Assembly: GCF_019797845.1 (NCBI RefSeq)
Contig: NZ_CP081864.1
Span: 310,001-374,000 of the forward strand
From: Symbiopectobacterium purcellii
Lineage (GTDB): Bacteria; Pseudomonadota; Gammaproteobacteria; Enterobacterales; Enterobacteriaceae
DNA: 64,000 nucleotides
Direction of reading: 5' to 3'
Part shown: one piece after another, positions 32,429-41,670 of the stretch
Layout of the letters: the number at the start of each line of letters is the position of its first letter
How positions within the stretch are numbered: the first letter of the stretch is position 1
Translations under genes and position numbers: made by a program
Notes under the pieces: generated by a model
Told to the model about the DNA's origin: nothing
What the model saw: only the letters and a program-made list of their open reading frames with translations
Databases searched by the model: none

Positions 32429-32935
32429 TTACTTCAGATTTTCAGGAAAATTGGCCGGCAGTTCGCTGGCTGGGCAAGCGATCACGCTCTCGTTATCGGG
32501 GCCGCAATCACGCACAAACGTGATGGTGGAAAACTCGTCGATCACTTCCGTTGGGTAAGCCGGGCCCGCGGCGCGGTAGGCTTCCATGGTCGGGATATGA
32601 TCGTTTTGGAAGCACACGGTTTTTTGTGGATCGTTGATAACCCAACGCGGGAAGAAGATGGTGCCGTGGAACAGGCGATCGCCCAGATTCACGATCAGGC
32701 TGACATCGGTGCCAGTGGGTTCCGTCCAAGAAATTTTATAAACGCTGTGGGCAACGCGAACGATGTGGGCAAACTGATCCTTGACCCAGCGGTTAGCGAC
32801 GATGCCGCTGTGAATGCGGTAATCCAGCGTGTGGTCGTTCTTCACGTAAATCTCATAGTTCCAGCCATTATCGTAGGTATAAACCAGATGTTTGCCGACA
32901 AAATCGCTGAGGTCGTGCTTATCAAATGTACTCAT
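32429..32935 (-). CDS. padC: PadC-type phenolic acid decarboxylase
   Basis: Phenolic acid decarboxylases convert p-coumaric, ferulic and caffeic acids to vinyl phenols, detoxifying plant defence compounds without cofactors. The 168-residue product is family-sized and has GKHLVYTYDNGWNYEIYVK, IHSGIVANRWVKDQ, DVSLIVNLGDRLFHGTIFFP and VIDEFSTITF. These carry the catalytic Tyr/Arg/Glu region of the small beta-barrel. I start at MSTFDKHD (32935) behind AAAGGAGCAGGACC. A longer frame to 32980 has no binding site. A LysR gene is divergent from it, the usual arrangement for inducible padC. Confidence 0.92.
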   Translation of the reverse strand: MSTFDKHDLSDFVGKHLVYTYDNGWNYEIYVKNDHTLDYRIHSGIVANRWVKDQFAHIVRVAHSVYKISWTEPTGTDVSLIVNLGDRLFHGTIFFPRWVINDPQKTVCFQNDHIPTMEAYRAAGPAYPTEVIDEFSTITFVRDCGPDNESVIACPASELPANFPENLK

Positions 32936-33036
32936 GGTCCTGCTCCTTTTGTTCTTGATGTCAGGATCATATTGCGTCACTCTGTGAATTCATAACGCTT
33001 ATTTTTCATCTAATTCATCCAAAATGTAGATTGATT

Positions 33037-33930
33037 ATGCACAAGACAACGCTGGAACAATGGTTCTTGCTGGATAAGGTGATTGAGCTGGGCAGCTTTG
33101 CGCGTGCAGCGCAGGCAACGCACCGTAGCCAGTCTTCGGTGAGCTACAATCTGGCGCTGCTTCAGGAGCGCCTTGGTGTGGCATTGCTGGAAGCTAAAGG
33201 ACGTAAAGCGGAGATAACCCCTGCCGGCGCGCTGCTGTTGGCGCAGGTCAGGCCGCTACTTAATGCATTTCATTATGTGGAAACGCAGGCGGCCACGCTG
33301 AAAAAGGGGGGGCGTACGCGTCTCGATCTGGTGGTCGATAACGTATTTCCCCGTGAAACGCTATTTGCCATCTTACGTGAGTTTCAGCAGTTGCATCCCG
33401 ATACCCACCTCCATCTGACGGAGATACTGGAGAACCAATCCTGGGACGTGGATGCCGATGTGGCGGTACTGACGCGGCGTGAAGATATGATGGGGCGGGG
33501 CGAATGGCTGATGAACATCGATTTTGTTGCCGTGGCGCATTGCGATCATCCGTTGCATCAACTCCCTGCGCCGTTGCGTGAAGAAACGCTGTTGCGTTAT
33601 CCGCTGGTGCGAATCGCTTCCCGGGAAAACAGCATGCCATTGGCGGTAACAGCAGCCACTGAATATTGGACGTTCTCCACCGTAGAATCAGCGATTGAAG
33701 CGGTGATGCATCAGGTCGGTTATGGCTGGTTGCCGGAAGAGTGGATTGCGGCACCGCTGGCGTCGGGCATGTTAAAAACACTGGCATTAGGGCACGGCAC
33801 GCGCCGCGCCACGCCGCTGCACCTGATTGTCCGGCGGGCGCTGGCACCGTTGGATGAACAGGTAAAAACCTTGCTGACACTGTTTCGGCGTGCCAGCCGC
33901 GGTACGCCCCAAACGGGGTGTACCGAATAA
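33037..33930 (+). CDS. LysR-family regulator, divergent from padC
   Basis: A 297-residue LysR protein with the HTH ELGSFARAAQATHRSQSSVS near residues 16-35 and an effector domain of the short-chain aromatic-sensing style (RLDLVVDNVFPRETLFAIL, DADVAVLTRRED). The ATG at 33037 is preferred over the TTG at 33031. It shares a 101-bp intergenic region with padC, so it is the likely activator of padC and the esterase. The inducer is presumably a hydroxycinnamate (inference). Confidence 0.85.
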   Translation: MHKTTLEQWFLLDKVIELGSFARAAQATHRSQSSVSYNLALLQERLGVALLEAKGRKAEITPAGALLLAQVRPLLNAFHYVETQAATLKKGGRTRLDLVVDNVFPRETLFAILREFQQLHPDTHLHLTEILENQSWDVDADVAVLTRREDMMGRGEWLMNIDFVAVAHCDHPLHQLPAPLREETLLRYPLVRIASRENSMPLAVTAATEYWTFSTVESAIEAVMHQVGYGWLPEEWIAAPLASGMLKTLALGHGTRRATPLHLIVRRALAPLDEQVKTLLTLFRRASRGTPQTGCTE

Positions 33931-33943
33931 GCCTGTCTATGGT

Positions 33944-34897
33944 TTAGCGCGTGGGAAAAGCGGGCAGCGGCGCGGCGTCGGGGAAATACTCGTCTAGCGT
34001 ATTCCAGCCGGGAGGCTGTGACGATCCTTGAACGGCGACCATACAAGCGGCAACGCGATTGGCCAAATCGACCGCCTGCGTCAGCGGCCAGCCCGCAGCT
34101 AGGCCAGCCAGCAACCCGCTACAGTGCGCATCACCTGCGCCAATGCTGTCTACCACCGTGACCGGATACGGCGCTACGGATTGCGGTGCGGCGTCCGGTG
34201 GGCAAATCCATGCCCCTTCCTTGTCCAGTCGACAAATCAGCGTAAGCCCACTGCGTGCGGCGTACTGCTGCGCCAGTGCGATAATATCGCCTTCGCCCAG
34301 CAGGTGGCGCGCCTCGTCTCGGTTTAGCGTCAATAGCGTGCGACTGCCAAACAGCGCCGTGATAAAGCCGGGCGGAATGCCCGGTAGACGAGGGCCGAAA
34401 TCGATCAGTTTTTGCTGAGGCTGCGCCAGTACCCAGGCGCGCAGTGCGGCACCGCCCGTACCAAACAACTCGTAGCCATTCACATAAATCAGCGTATCCG
34501 CAGCGGGTTGCAGACGTTGCAACATCGCTGCGGTGATATGGGCCTCACAGCCTGTGATGCTGATAAACGTGCGCTCGCCGCCCGGTTCCGCCAGCGCCAG
34601 ACACCAGCCGTTGTCCATATCGGGGTGGCGCATCAGCACAGGCAGATGCAGCGCTTTCATGGCGCTTTCTACCGCGTTGCCCCAGGTACCGTTGCCCACC
34701 GGCATGCCGTTGAGCACTGGAGCACCAAGACGGGTGAGCGCACGCGCGACGTTAAAGGCACAGCCGCCGATTTGCAGCCCGTTGTCTTTGGCTTCCACGT
34801 CTTCGCCGCTGAGCGGCATGCGTGGAACGCCCAGCAGCATATCGCCACAAGCACCGCCGATCACCAGCACCTGTCGAAGCGTTTTTCCTTCATGCAT
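33944..34897 (-). CDS. PfkB-family sugar/nucleoside kinase, YegV-like
   Basis: A 317-residue ribokinase-family kinase. PfkB signatures are QIGGCAFNVARALTRLGAP near the N-terminus and VDSIGAGDAHCSGLLAGLA (the GAGD anion hole with catalytic Asp) near the C-terminus. Segments DNGWCLALAEPGGERTFIS and IDFGPRLPGIP are closest to E. coli YegV, whose substrate is not firmly known. I start at MHEGKTLRQV (34897) behind AAGGAGAATCACTA. That ATG overlaps the permease stop codon by one base. It forms a unit with the NCS1 permease, suggesting phosphorylation of an imported nucleoside or nucleobase derivative. Confidence 0.85.
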   Translation of the reverse strand: MHEGKTLRQVLVIGGACGDMLLGVPRMPLSGEDVEAKDNGLQIGGCAFNVARALTRLGAPVLNGMPVGNGTWGNAVESAMKALHLPVLMRHPDMDNGWCLALAEPGGERTFISITGCEAHITAAMLQRLQPAADTLIYVNGYELFGTGGAALRAWVLAQPQQKLIDFGPRLPGIPPGFITALFGSRTLLTLNRDEARHLLGEGDIIALAQQYAARSGLTLICRLDKEGAWICPPDAAPQSVAPYPVTVVDSIGAGDAHCSGLLAGLAAGWPLTQAVDLANRVAACMVAVQGSSQPPGWNTLDEYFPDAAPLPAFPTR

Positions 34898-36297
34898 TAG
34901 TGATTCTCCTTGGGCAGTAGCATGACATAGAGGCCATACGTCACGCCGCTGACGCCGAAGGAGAGGAACAGCCCAAGGCTGGAGTTTTCGAAAATACCGG
35001 TTGCCCACGGGCCATCAATAAAGCCGGTTTTGGTCACCATTAGCCCGGCAAAGGCACCCAACAGCCAGCACAGTAATGGTACCCAGCGCACGCCGTTATT
35101 CTTGCCGTTGACGGCAAACAGCGCGTCGTTATCGTAGCCGTCGCGTTGGCGCAGGTAGATATAGTCCAGAATAAACACCGCCGCCCACGGGCCGAGAAAC
35201 AGGCCACAGAAGATCAGAAAGGCGATAAACGGCGAAAGGAAATCCTGCGATACAAACAGAACGTAGACCGCAACGCCCACCACCAGCACGGCATCCAGAG
35301 AAACGGCCACCGACTGGCGCAGTTTTACGCCGATAGCCAGCAGGTTGAGGCTGGCGGAATAGAGGCTAAGTACCGCAATAGTGACGATACCCGCGGTGGC
35401 CGTTAGCAGATAGGGCACTGACATCCACGTTGGCAATACGGTGCCGATCAGGGCGATGGGGTTAGCTGAACTGGTTAACTCTGGTAATTGGGCTGAAAGT
35501 AAAATGCCTGCCAGCATCAGCAGGACGAGCGGCAACGCGGAGCCACCGACCACGGCAAAAAAGACGCTGCTGCGCGTGGTGGTAGGGCTTTGATAGCGGC
35601 TGTAGTCCGCGCCGGCGATGGCCCAACCGACCCCGGTGCCAGCCGCAATCACGGACACGGCCGGGAGAAAACCAGTCAGCCAGTTGCCAGACGGCAGTGC
35701 CAGTACCACATCCCACGGGGTACTGAACAAGATATAGGCCACGACGATAAGCGTCATGGTGCCGAAGATTTTGGTGATCCAGCTTTGCATCAGGATCAGG
35801 GTATTTTGCCCAAGAATACTTACCACAATGGTCAGGCCGCCGAACAGAATCAGGCAGATAGCGGTCAGCGTAGTGCTGCTGGTAAAACCAATGGCTTCAA
35901 ACAAGGCCACCAGCGTCAGTGTGCCAGTGGTGAGGTTAACGGCTTCCCAACCCATCAGGGTAAACCAGCCAAAAGCAGTAGGCGCGATATTGCCTTTCAG
36001 GCCAAACACCGCACGTGACAGGGTCAACGTGGCCGTGCGGCCCGTCTGCCCGGCAAACGAGGTGTATCCCACCAGTGCGAAGCTGGCAACGCCTACAATG
36101 GCGACGAGCAGCGACTGAATAAACGATAATCCGAATGAGACGATGATGGCACCATAAACGATGCCGAGAATACCAATATTCGCAGCGCACCAAATCCAGA
36201 ACAGTTCTAAGGGTTTTCCTGTGCGTTCCGCAGCGGGAACAATATCAATTCCCGTATTTTCAACTTGCCAGGTCTTATTCTGCTGTGTTTCACCCAT
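34897..36297 (-). CDS. NCS1-family nucleobase:cation symporter (CodB-like)
   Basis: A 466-residue inner-membrane permease with about 12 hydrophobic segments. NCS1 features are WCAANIGILGIVYGAI in TM1, AGQTGRTATLTLSRAVFG and GVGWAIAGADYSRYQ, a helix usually lining the substrate site in cytosine and purine permeases. The substrate is not readable from sequence; the neighbouring kinase argues for a nucleoside, nucleobase or thiamine-precursor-like compound. The start is preceded by CAAGGAGCCGCCGTC. Confidence 0.88.
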   Translation of the reverse strand: MGETQQNKTWQVENTGIDIVPAAERTGKPLELFWIWCAANIGILGIVYGAIIVSFGLSFIQSLLVAIVGVASFALVGYTSFAGQTGRTATLTLSRAVFGLKGNIAPTAFGWFTLMGWEAVNLTTGTLTLVALFEAIGFTSSTTLTAICLILFGGLTIVVSILGQNTLILMQSWITKIFGTMTLIVVAYILFSTPWDVVLALPSGNWLTGFLPAVSVIAAGTGVGWAIAGADYSRYQSPTTTRSSVFFAVVGGSALPLVLLMLAGILLSAQLPELTSSANPIALIGTVLPTWMSVPYLLTATAGIVTIAVLSLYSASLNLLAIGVKLRQSVAVSLDAVLVVGVAVYVLFVSQDFLSPFIAFLIFCGLFLGPWAAVFILDYIYLRQRDGYDNDALFAVNGKNNGVRWVPLLCWLLGAFAGLMVTKTGFIDGPWATGIFENSSLGLFLSFGVSGVTYGLYVMLLPKENH

Positions 36298-37103
36298 GAC
36301 GGCGGCTCCTTGTTGGCCTTAATGAAGCGGGTGGCGGAAAGGGCAGGCATGCAGTGACTATTGCTAATGGCAGCCATGCCGAAGAGAGAGTCCGATGTTA
36401 AAACATAGCAGCGGAACGGCAGGACAGACAGTAATTTTATGCGTTTGTTGAATTGCGGTGTGAGGAGTGCGCGTGGCGCGGGTGAGTTATCACGGTGGAT
36501 GGCGGTGTGGAAAAATAAAGGAGCAGCCAAAATAGAATGACTGCCCCTGTTCTCAGTTCATGCGTGGGTGAAACGAGTGATACCGAGTGACAAAATAAAA
36601 CGACTGTTAAAGGTGTTGTTATGTGCCGAAGGTGCTGGCACCAAGTACTGTTTATTGCTGTGTGTTGTCTTTATGCCATTTCATGTTAATGGACTGTCTT
36701 TCTGGTTGTATTCTTCGCTACTGCACGACATTTTTACTGCGTATTTTTCCTGGTGTTGCTAAGAGTCCTTTCGTATGCCATTGAAACAACCGCTGGCATA
36801 CCTGCTCAGTTCGCATTTTCTGCTCTGAGCACTGTTCTCATCGCACGATCTACTTAAATAACAAGAACATTATTGTGATCTGTGTCGTGAGACGCTGTTT
36901 TGTGGTCAACTAAATGACCCCCTGGTGTTGGCACGTCTGTATTTAATGTATACAATCCACAGTACAAAAGCAAGTCCAATTAAATGCCATTGAGATACCA
37001 ATACCAGTCCTGAGTCTTGTTTCGTGGTAATGTGCTCTTGCCATGCTGACACCTGTCGGGGGGATGCTACCCGTGGCGCAAAAAAACACTAAAAGGCCGT
37101 ACT
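36298..37103. other. Intergenic region between the NCS1 permease and the GntR gene
   Basis: About 800 bases with no gene I can support. Contents: AT-rich DNA, an 8-bp inverted repeat GTATGCCA (36773-36780) / TGGCATAC (36794-36801), and the perfect palindrome TGTATACA at 36947-36954. The latter has the GT-n-TA-n-AC style half-sites liked by HutC-type GntR proteins. Promoters for the divergent permease and GntR genes should be here. Confidence 0.5.
36947..36954. promoter_or_regulatory. Candidate GntR/UTRA operator
   Basis: Perfect palindrome TGTATACA about 150 bases before the gntR gene, in the divergent region shared with the permease-kinase operon. Short, so only suggestive. Confidence 0.35.
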
Positions 37104-37841
37104 ATGCAGGAGCTATTTCGTTGGGTCAGGCAAACACTTGAGAAACCTTCTACAGCGCCGCGCTATATGCAATTGGCGATGGTTTTGGAGCAGGGTATCA
37201 ACCAGAACAAAGCGCTGGCGGGGCAATTCTTTCCTGCTGAGCGCGTGATCGCGCAACAGTTGGATATTTCTCGCGTTACGGTCTCTCGTGCGTTGTCGTT
37301 GTTGGAAGAAAAAGGATTGATTGTGCGCCAGCAGGGTGTTGGGACGCGCATCAGTCAGCATCTAGACTATTCACTGGATGATGAAGAAGCCGGGTTCACC
37401 AAGCTGGTGTTGCAAGCCGGAGGTATTGCCGGTAATCGTTGGCTGGAGCGCACGACCACGCTGTTGCCGGATGAGGTCGCCAGCAGCGTTCCTGCCTTGA
37501 AAGGTGAGCGCGTGACCAAACTGCGGCGTGTACGATTGATCAACGGTGAACCCGTGTCGCTGGAAACCACATGGATCCCGTTGGCGTTGTTACCTGCCCC
37601 GGAGATTCTGGAGCACTCGCTCTATCAATACTGGGCGGAGCGCGGGATCCTTCCGGCAAAAAAGAAGGTGCGCATCAAGGCGATTGCCTGTCAGGCGGAA
37701 ACAGCGCGTTTGTTAAATATTCAGCCAGGCATGCCGCTGCTGTTTTATCGCCAGCATACCTATAACGCGCAAAATGGCTTGCTCGAATATTGTGAAATTT
37801 ACTGCCGCAGTGATATCTACGAAATACAGATATCGGACTGA
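37104..37841 (+). CDS. GntR-family (HutC/UTRA) regulator, YegW-like
   Basis: A 245-residue regulator with an N-terminal winged helix (FPAERVIAQQLDISRVTVSRALSLLEEKG split across residues 43-73, then VRQQGVGTRIS) and a C-terminal UTRA effector domain (TKLRRVRLINGEPVSLETTW, PLLFYRQHTYNAQNGLLEY). AAGG lies 9 bases before the ATG. E. coli pairs yegV (kinase) with yegW (this type of regulator), so control of the divergent permease-kinase operon is likely. Confidence 0.86.
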   Translation: MQELFRWVRQTLEKPSTAPRYMQLAMVLEQGINQNKALAGQFFPAERVIAQQLDISRVTVSRALSLLEEKGLIVRQQGVGTRISQHLDYSLDDEEAGFTKLVLQAGGIAGNRWLERTTTLLPDEVASSVPALKGERVTKLRRVRLINGEPVSLETTWIPLALLPAPEILEHSLYQYWAERGILPAKKKVRIKAIACQAETARLLNIQPGMPLLFYRQHTYNAQNGLLEYCEIYCRSDIYEIQISD

Positions 37842-37851
37842 ATCCGGGTCT

Positions 37852-37882
37852 CAGCCAGCCTCATTGTCGTTGAGGCTGGCTG
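37852..37882. terminator. Hairpin terminator after gntR
   Basis: A 12-bp perfect stem (37852-37863 with 37871-37882), loop TTGTCGT, just after the gntR stop and just before the convergent small gene. The following T content is low on both strands. Confidence 0.6.
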
Positions 37883-37892
37883 TCTCGTCAGA

Positions 37893-38060
37893 TTATTGAC
37901 AACCGCCGTGGGCACGGCAGCGTACCCACTCTGCTGAACCCACATCCGGACCTGTTGCCGGGTCGTCGAAATACATCCGATCGTAGCCTATGTGCGCGTT
38001 AACGCCTGCGGTAAGGCTCAAGATGCTCGCCAGGAGCAGATATTTGATTGCATTTTTCAT
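37893..38060 (-). CDS. Small exported two-cysteine protein, 55 residues
   Basis: Not recognised. Starts MKNAIKYLLLASILSLTAG at 38060 with GGAGATGTTACCG in front, a convincing ribosome site. Residues 1-22 are a signal peptide ending VNA. The mature part is only about 33 residues (IGYDRMYFDDPATGPDVG, WVRCRAHGGCQ), with two cysteines near the C-terminus that could form a disulfide. Clean signal peptide plus strong ribosome site make it a probable gene rather than noise. Confidence 0.65.
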   Translation of the reverse strand: MKNAIKYLLLASILSLTAGVNAHIGYDRMYFDDPATGPDVGSAEWVRCRAHGGCQ

Positions 38061-38255
38061 CGGTAACATCTCCATCATTCATAGGGTTTGGGTATTACTC
38101 GAACGCCTGAACTGTGCCATGAAGGATGGAATGGGGTTTTTATCTGATCAATGGATGCGGGGCGCTCGTTTGGTGTCTGTTAATGTTGGAGGGAATTCTG
38201 ATTGTTATTTGATAGCGATCGTTAGAACGCAGGTCAGAGCAGCGGAAAAAAGGAT

Positions 38256-38278
38256 TTCCGCCACACGCAGTGGCGGAA
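38256..38278 (-). terminator. Terminator after dkgA
   Basis: TTCCGCCAC with GTGGCGGAA, loop ACGCA. On the minus strand ATCCTTTTTTCC follows. It is 7 bases beyond the dkgA stop. Confidence 0.78.
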
Positions 38279-38284
38279 GCTCGC

Positions 38285-39130
38285 TTAGTCTTTGGTCGGA
38301 AACGTGGTGCGTGGCACATCCGGATCGGGTCCCAGCCGTTTGCCCGCATCCAGCTTGGCGATCTCGCCCAGTTCGTCTTTGTCGAGACGGAAATCGAACA
38401 CATCGAAATTTTCACGGATGCGCGTGGAGGTAACGGATTTGGGGATCACCACCAGACCGGAATCCAGATGCCAGCGGATCACGATTTGCGCAGGCGTTTT
38501 GCCGTATTTCAGCGCGAGCTGACGAATCAGCGGCTGATCGAATACCCCTTCTCCTCCTTGTGCCAGCGGACTCCATGACTCGGTTTGAATCTGGTGTGTG
38601 GCATTCCAGGCGTGTAATTGGCGCTGCTGGAACAGGGGGTGTAGCTCAACCTGATTGATGACCGGGAATACGCCGGTTTCTGCTTTCAGGCGTTGTAAAT
38701 GGTGTGGATGAAAATTGCTCACGCCAATGCTTTTCACTAGCCCCTGCTCCTGTAAACGCAGCAGGCCGCGCCAGGCATCAACGTAAGTATCCTGATCCGG
38801 CACTGGCCAGTGGATCAGATAGAGATCGACAAAATCCAGCCGCAGCTTTTGCAGGCTCTCTTCCAGCGCTTTTTGTGGATCGGACTGATCGGTATTCCAC
38901 AGTTTGGTGGTGATAAACAGCTGGTCGCGGGGCAGCGAGCTGGCCTGTAGCGCCTCTCCAACGCCTGCTTCGTTTTTGTAAATCGCGGCGGTATCAATAG
39001 CCCGGTAGCCAATGTTTAGCGCATCGCTCACTGCGGCCACGGTTTGGTCGTGTGTCGCCTGCCACACGCCCAGGCCGAGCTGCGGCATAATGTTGCCGTC
39101 GGCCAGTTTGATCATGGGTTGCGTTGTCAT
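38285..39130 (-). CDS. dkgA: DkgA, 2,5-diketo-D-gluconate reductase A / methylglyoxal reductase (aldo-keto reductase)
   Basis: An NADPH-dependent aldo-keto reductase that reduces 2,5-diketogluconate, methylglyoxal and beta-keto esters. The 281-residue product has the AKR signatures GYRAIDTAAIYKNEAGVG (catalytic Asp and Tyr), ITTKLWN (Lys), DLYLIHWPVP (His) and VIPKSVTSTRIREN for NADPH. I start at MTTQPMIKLADG (39130) behind AAGGAGAATGAC. In E. coli dkgA is also close to yghB and metC, supporting orthology. Confidence 0.9.
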   Translation of the reverse strand: MTTQPMIKLADGNIMPQLGLGVWQATHDQTVAAVSDALNIGYRAIDTAAIYKNEAGVGEALQASSLPRDQLFITTKLWNTDQSDPQKALEESLQKLRLDFVDLYLIHWPVPDQDTYVDAWRGLLRLQEQGLVKSIGVSNFHPHHLQRLKAETGVFPVINQVELHPLFQQRQLHAWNATHQIQTESWSPLAQGGEGVFDQPLIRQLALKYGKTPAQIVIRWHLDSGLVVIPKSVTSTRIRENFDVFDFRLDKDELGEIAKLDAGKRLGPDPDVPRTTFPTKD

Positions 39131-39384
39131 GTCATTCTCCTTCATTCGAGAATCCTCCCTGCCGAGGTCGGCAAGGGCTCGGTTGGATTTCAGCCACCGG
39201 ATACGGTGATGAATGGTATCCCTTCAACCCTGTTCGTAATGGACAGGACATGTCGGTTAAGTCTAGCCGAAAATAGCAGCAAAGCGGCGAGGAGATATAA
39301 CGGTACCTGCTTTTCTTGCGCGTAACATTAAGAAAATCAGAGGGTAGCGGGTACCGTTGATGAAGTGTCTGGAGAGGTACTGCG

Positions 39385-40044
39385 TCAGGCGGCGGAACGC
39401 CTTCTGTGCCACAACATCACCAGCATGCCAACTAATCCACTGATCAGTAGAACAATAGGGAGAATGATCAGAGCGGTCATCACCTGGTCTTCATAGCGTT
39501 TGACCAGCGGTACATGGCTAATGGCATAGCCCAGTGTGACAATACCAAACACCCACAGGAAGCCGCTTAGCCAGTTAAACAGCTGAAAACGCAGGCTGTT
39601 GAGGCCAGAAATGCCCGCCATGGTCGGCAACAGAGTGCGGATAAAGGCCAAAAAACGACCAATCAACAATGCCACCAGTCCATGACGGTGGAACATATGG
39701 TAGGCACGTTGGTGATAGTGTGCGGGCAGTTGCAGCAGCCACCCTTTCACGATGCGCGTATCGCCCAGCCAGCGACCTTGCAAGTAGCTGAGCCAGCAGC
39801 CGAGACTGGCTGCGACGGTAAGCAGGCACATGGTGGGCACGAAACTCATCACGCCTTTGGCGATCATGGCGCCGGTGAGCAGCAGCAGGCTGTCTCCCGG
39901 CAGAAACGAGGCTGGCAGCAAGCCATTTTCCAGAAACAATGTCGTGAAAAGAATACCGTAGATAACCCAGATAACATTGGGATCGGCCAACGCACTGAAA
40001 TCTTGCTGCCACAGCGCCTGAATGATGTCGTGAACCACACTCAT
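39385..40044 (-). CDS. yghB: YghB, DedA-family inner-membrane protein
   Basis: DedA proteins are needed for membrane potential, cell division and temperature tolerance and are thought to act in lipid-carrier flipping. The 219-residue product equals E. coli YghB. It contains [20 protein letters not shown] (with the conserved acidic residue), [18 protein letters not shown] and six or so hydrophobic segments. The start at 40044 follows CAGGAAGTAAT; earlier in-frame starts lack a site. Confidence 0.93.
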   Translation of the reverse strand: MSVVHDIIQALWQQDFSALADPNVIWVIYGILFTTLFLENGLLPASFLPGDSLLLLTGAMIAKGVMSFVPTMCLLTVAASLGCWLSYLQGRWLGDTRIVKGWLLQLPAHYHQRAYHMFHRHGLVALLIGRFLAFIRTLLPTMAGISGLNSLRFQLFNWLSGFLWVFGIVTLGYAISHVPLVKRYEDQVMTALIILPIVLLISGLVGMLVMLWHRRRSAA

Positions 40045-40285
40045 ATTACTTCCTGCCAGGTGTAGGGGCCCAAAGCACAACCCTGCTCGCACAAATGTCG
40101 AACGGATCAATCTGTGTCGCTAAGCAATAGCGTAGGGCCAAGATCTTAGTGTCGCCAATACGAACGCCTTTCAGCGACAGACATAAGCTCTGTTATTCGT
40201 GTAAAGCGGTTTTTTTGTCTTGCTTATTCCGTTCATCATACACGCTTTACACACACCACCGCAGCCATATCAAGGGATATCGCCG

Positions 40286-41479
40286 TCACACTTTGTGAAT
40301 TCTGTTGAATCCGGCTGTCAAATCATCGATCAGATCATCGCAGTCTTCAAGCCCGATATGTAACCGAATAAGTGTGCCGGTGAAGTCGACGCCACCCGCG
40401 GGACGAATCGACGCCAGATCCTCCGGCTGATTAGCCAGGATCAAGGATTCGAAACCACCCCAGGAATAGGCCATGCTGAAATGCGCAAAATTATCCAGAT
40501 AGTCGGACAGCTGCTCCTTGCTTAGCTTCTGCTTTAACACAAACGAGAACAATCCGTTACATCCGGTGAAATCACGCACATAAAACGCATGCCCTTTACA
40601 GCTCGGCAGTGCCGGATGGTTGACCACCGCCACTTCTGGCCGTGCAGCGAGCCAGTGGGCGATGCGCAGGCTGCTCTCCTGATGCTGCTTGAGGCGAACC
40701 CCGAGGGTGCGCAGGCCGCGACTGGCGACGTAAGCAGTATCGGCATCGACCATTTGTCCCATCAGATAGGAGTGCTCACGCAACTGATCCCAGCAGCGTG
40801 CGTTGGCAACGGCGGTACCCAGCATGGCATCTGAGTGACCAACGATATATTTGGTGCCGGATTGCACGGAGATATCAATTCCAAACTCGAGTGCTTTAAA
40901 CAGAATGCCCGCCGCCCAGGTATTATCCATGATGATAACGATGTCGGGGTTAACGCGACGCACTGCGCTGACGATGGCTGGCACATCGTGCACTTCCATG
41001 GTGATTGAACCTGGCGATTCGAGGAACACCACTTTGGTGTTTTCCTGAATCAGGTCAGCAATACCGGCACCGATCAGCGGATCAAAGTAGCGGGTGGTAA
41101 CGTTGAATTTACTCAGCACATTATCGCAGAACGCTTGAGTCGGTTCGTAGACGGAACCGGTCACCAGTACATGATCGCCGCCTGAAACAAATGAGAGGAT
41201 CGCATTGGCTATCGCTGCCGCGCCGCAGGGATACAGTGCACAGCCCGCGCCGCCTTCCAGCTCCGTCATCGCATCCTGAAAGGAGAAGTGTGTCAGGGTG
41301 CCGCGACGTCCGTAAAACAGGCCACTTTTGGCCCGGTTGAGGGTGGCCTGTTTCTTGTCGGCAACCGTCTCAAAAATCAGCGATGAAGCGCGTTGGATAA
41401 CGCTGTTGACCGATCCCTGTGTGTATCTTTTGCTGCGTCCTGCTGAAACTAGCGCCGTTGCTGTTTTCTTGCTGCTCAT
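40286..41479 (-). CDS. metC: MetC, cystathionine beta-lyase
   Basis: MetC splits cystathionine into homocysteine, pyruvate and ammonia in methionine synthesis, using pyridoxal phosphate. The 397-residue product has the PLP lysine in [49 protein letters not shown] and [16 protein letters not shown] start at [10 protein letters not shown] (41479). No clear tandem MetJ boxes were found in the 190 bases upstream. In E. coli metC adjoins exbB; here a TRAP operon lies between them. Confidence 0.93.
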   Translation of the reverse strand: MSSKKTATALVSAGRSKRYTQGSVNSVIQRASSLIFETVADKKQATLNRAKSGLFYGRRGTLTHFSFQDAMTELEGGAGCALYPCGAAAIANAILSFVSGGDHVLVTGSVYEPTQAFCDNVLSKFNVTTRYFDPLIGAGIADLIQENTKVVFLESPGSITMEVHDVPAIVSAVRRVNPDIVIIMDNTWAAGILFKALEFGIDISVQSGTKYIVGHSDAMLGTAVANARCWDQLREHSYLMGQMVDADTAYVASRGLRTLGVRLKQHQESSLRIAHWLAARPEVAVVNHPALPSCKGHAFYVRDFTGCNGLFSFVLKQKLSKEQLSDYLDNFAHFSMAYSWGGFESLILANQPEDLASIRPAGGVDFTGTLIRLHIGLEDCDDLIDDLTAGFNRIHKV

Positions 41480-41627
41480 GTCTGTTTCACCCAAGAGAAT
41501 GGAAACGGCTACGTTAGCATGGTGCAAAGAAGAGAGGGATGACGTTTTTTCATCTAAAAGAAAAACGGTCAGAGTCACTGTTTTTGAAGAGGTAGAAATG
41601 ATGTCATGCTGGAGAAAGTAGGGAAGT

Positions 41628-41655
41628 GCCAGCCCCTCTTACCAGAAGGGCTGGC
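41628..41655 (-). terminator. Hairpin between dctM and metC
   Basis: GCCAGCCC (41628-41635) pairs with GGGCTGGC (41648-41655), 12-base loop, not followed by a T tract on the minus strand. Probably a weak terminator of the TRAP operon. Confidence 0.5.
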
Positions 41656-41670
41656 GGCATTGAAACCGAG

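Noticed and set aside
36568..36762. 64-codon plus-strand frame in the permease-gntR intergenic region
   Set aside because: GTG start without a ribosome site and no recognisable domain; a hydrophobic stretch alone is not enough.
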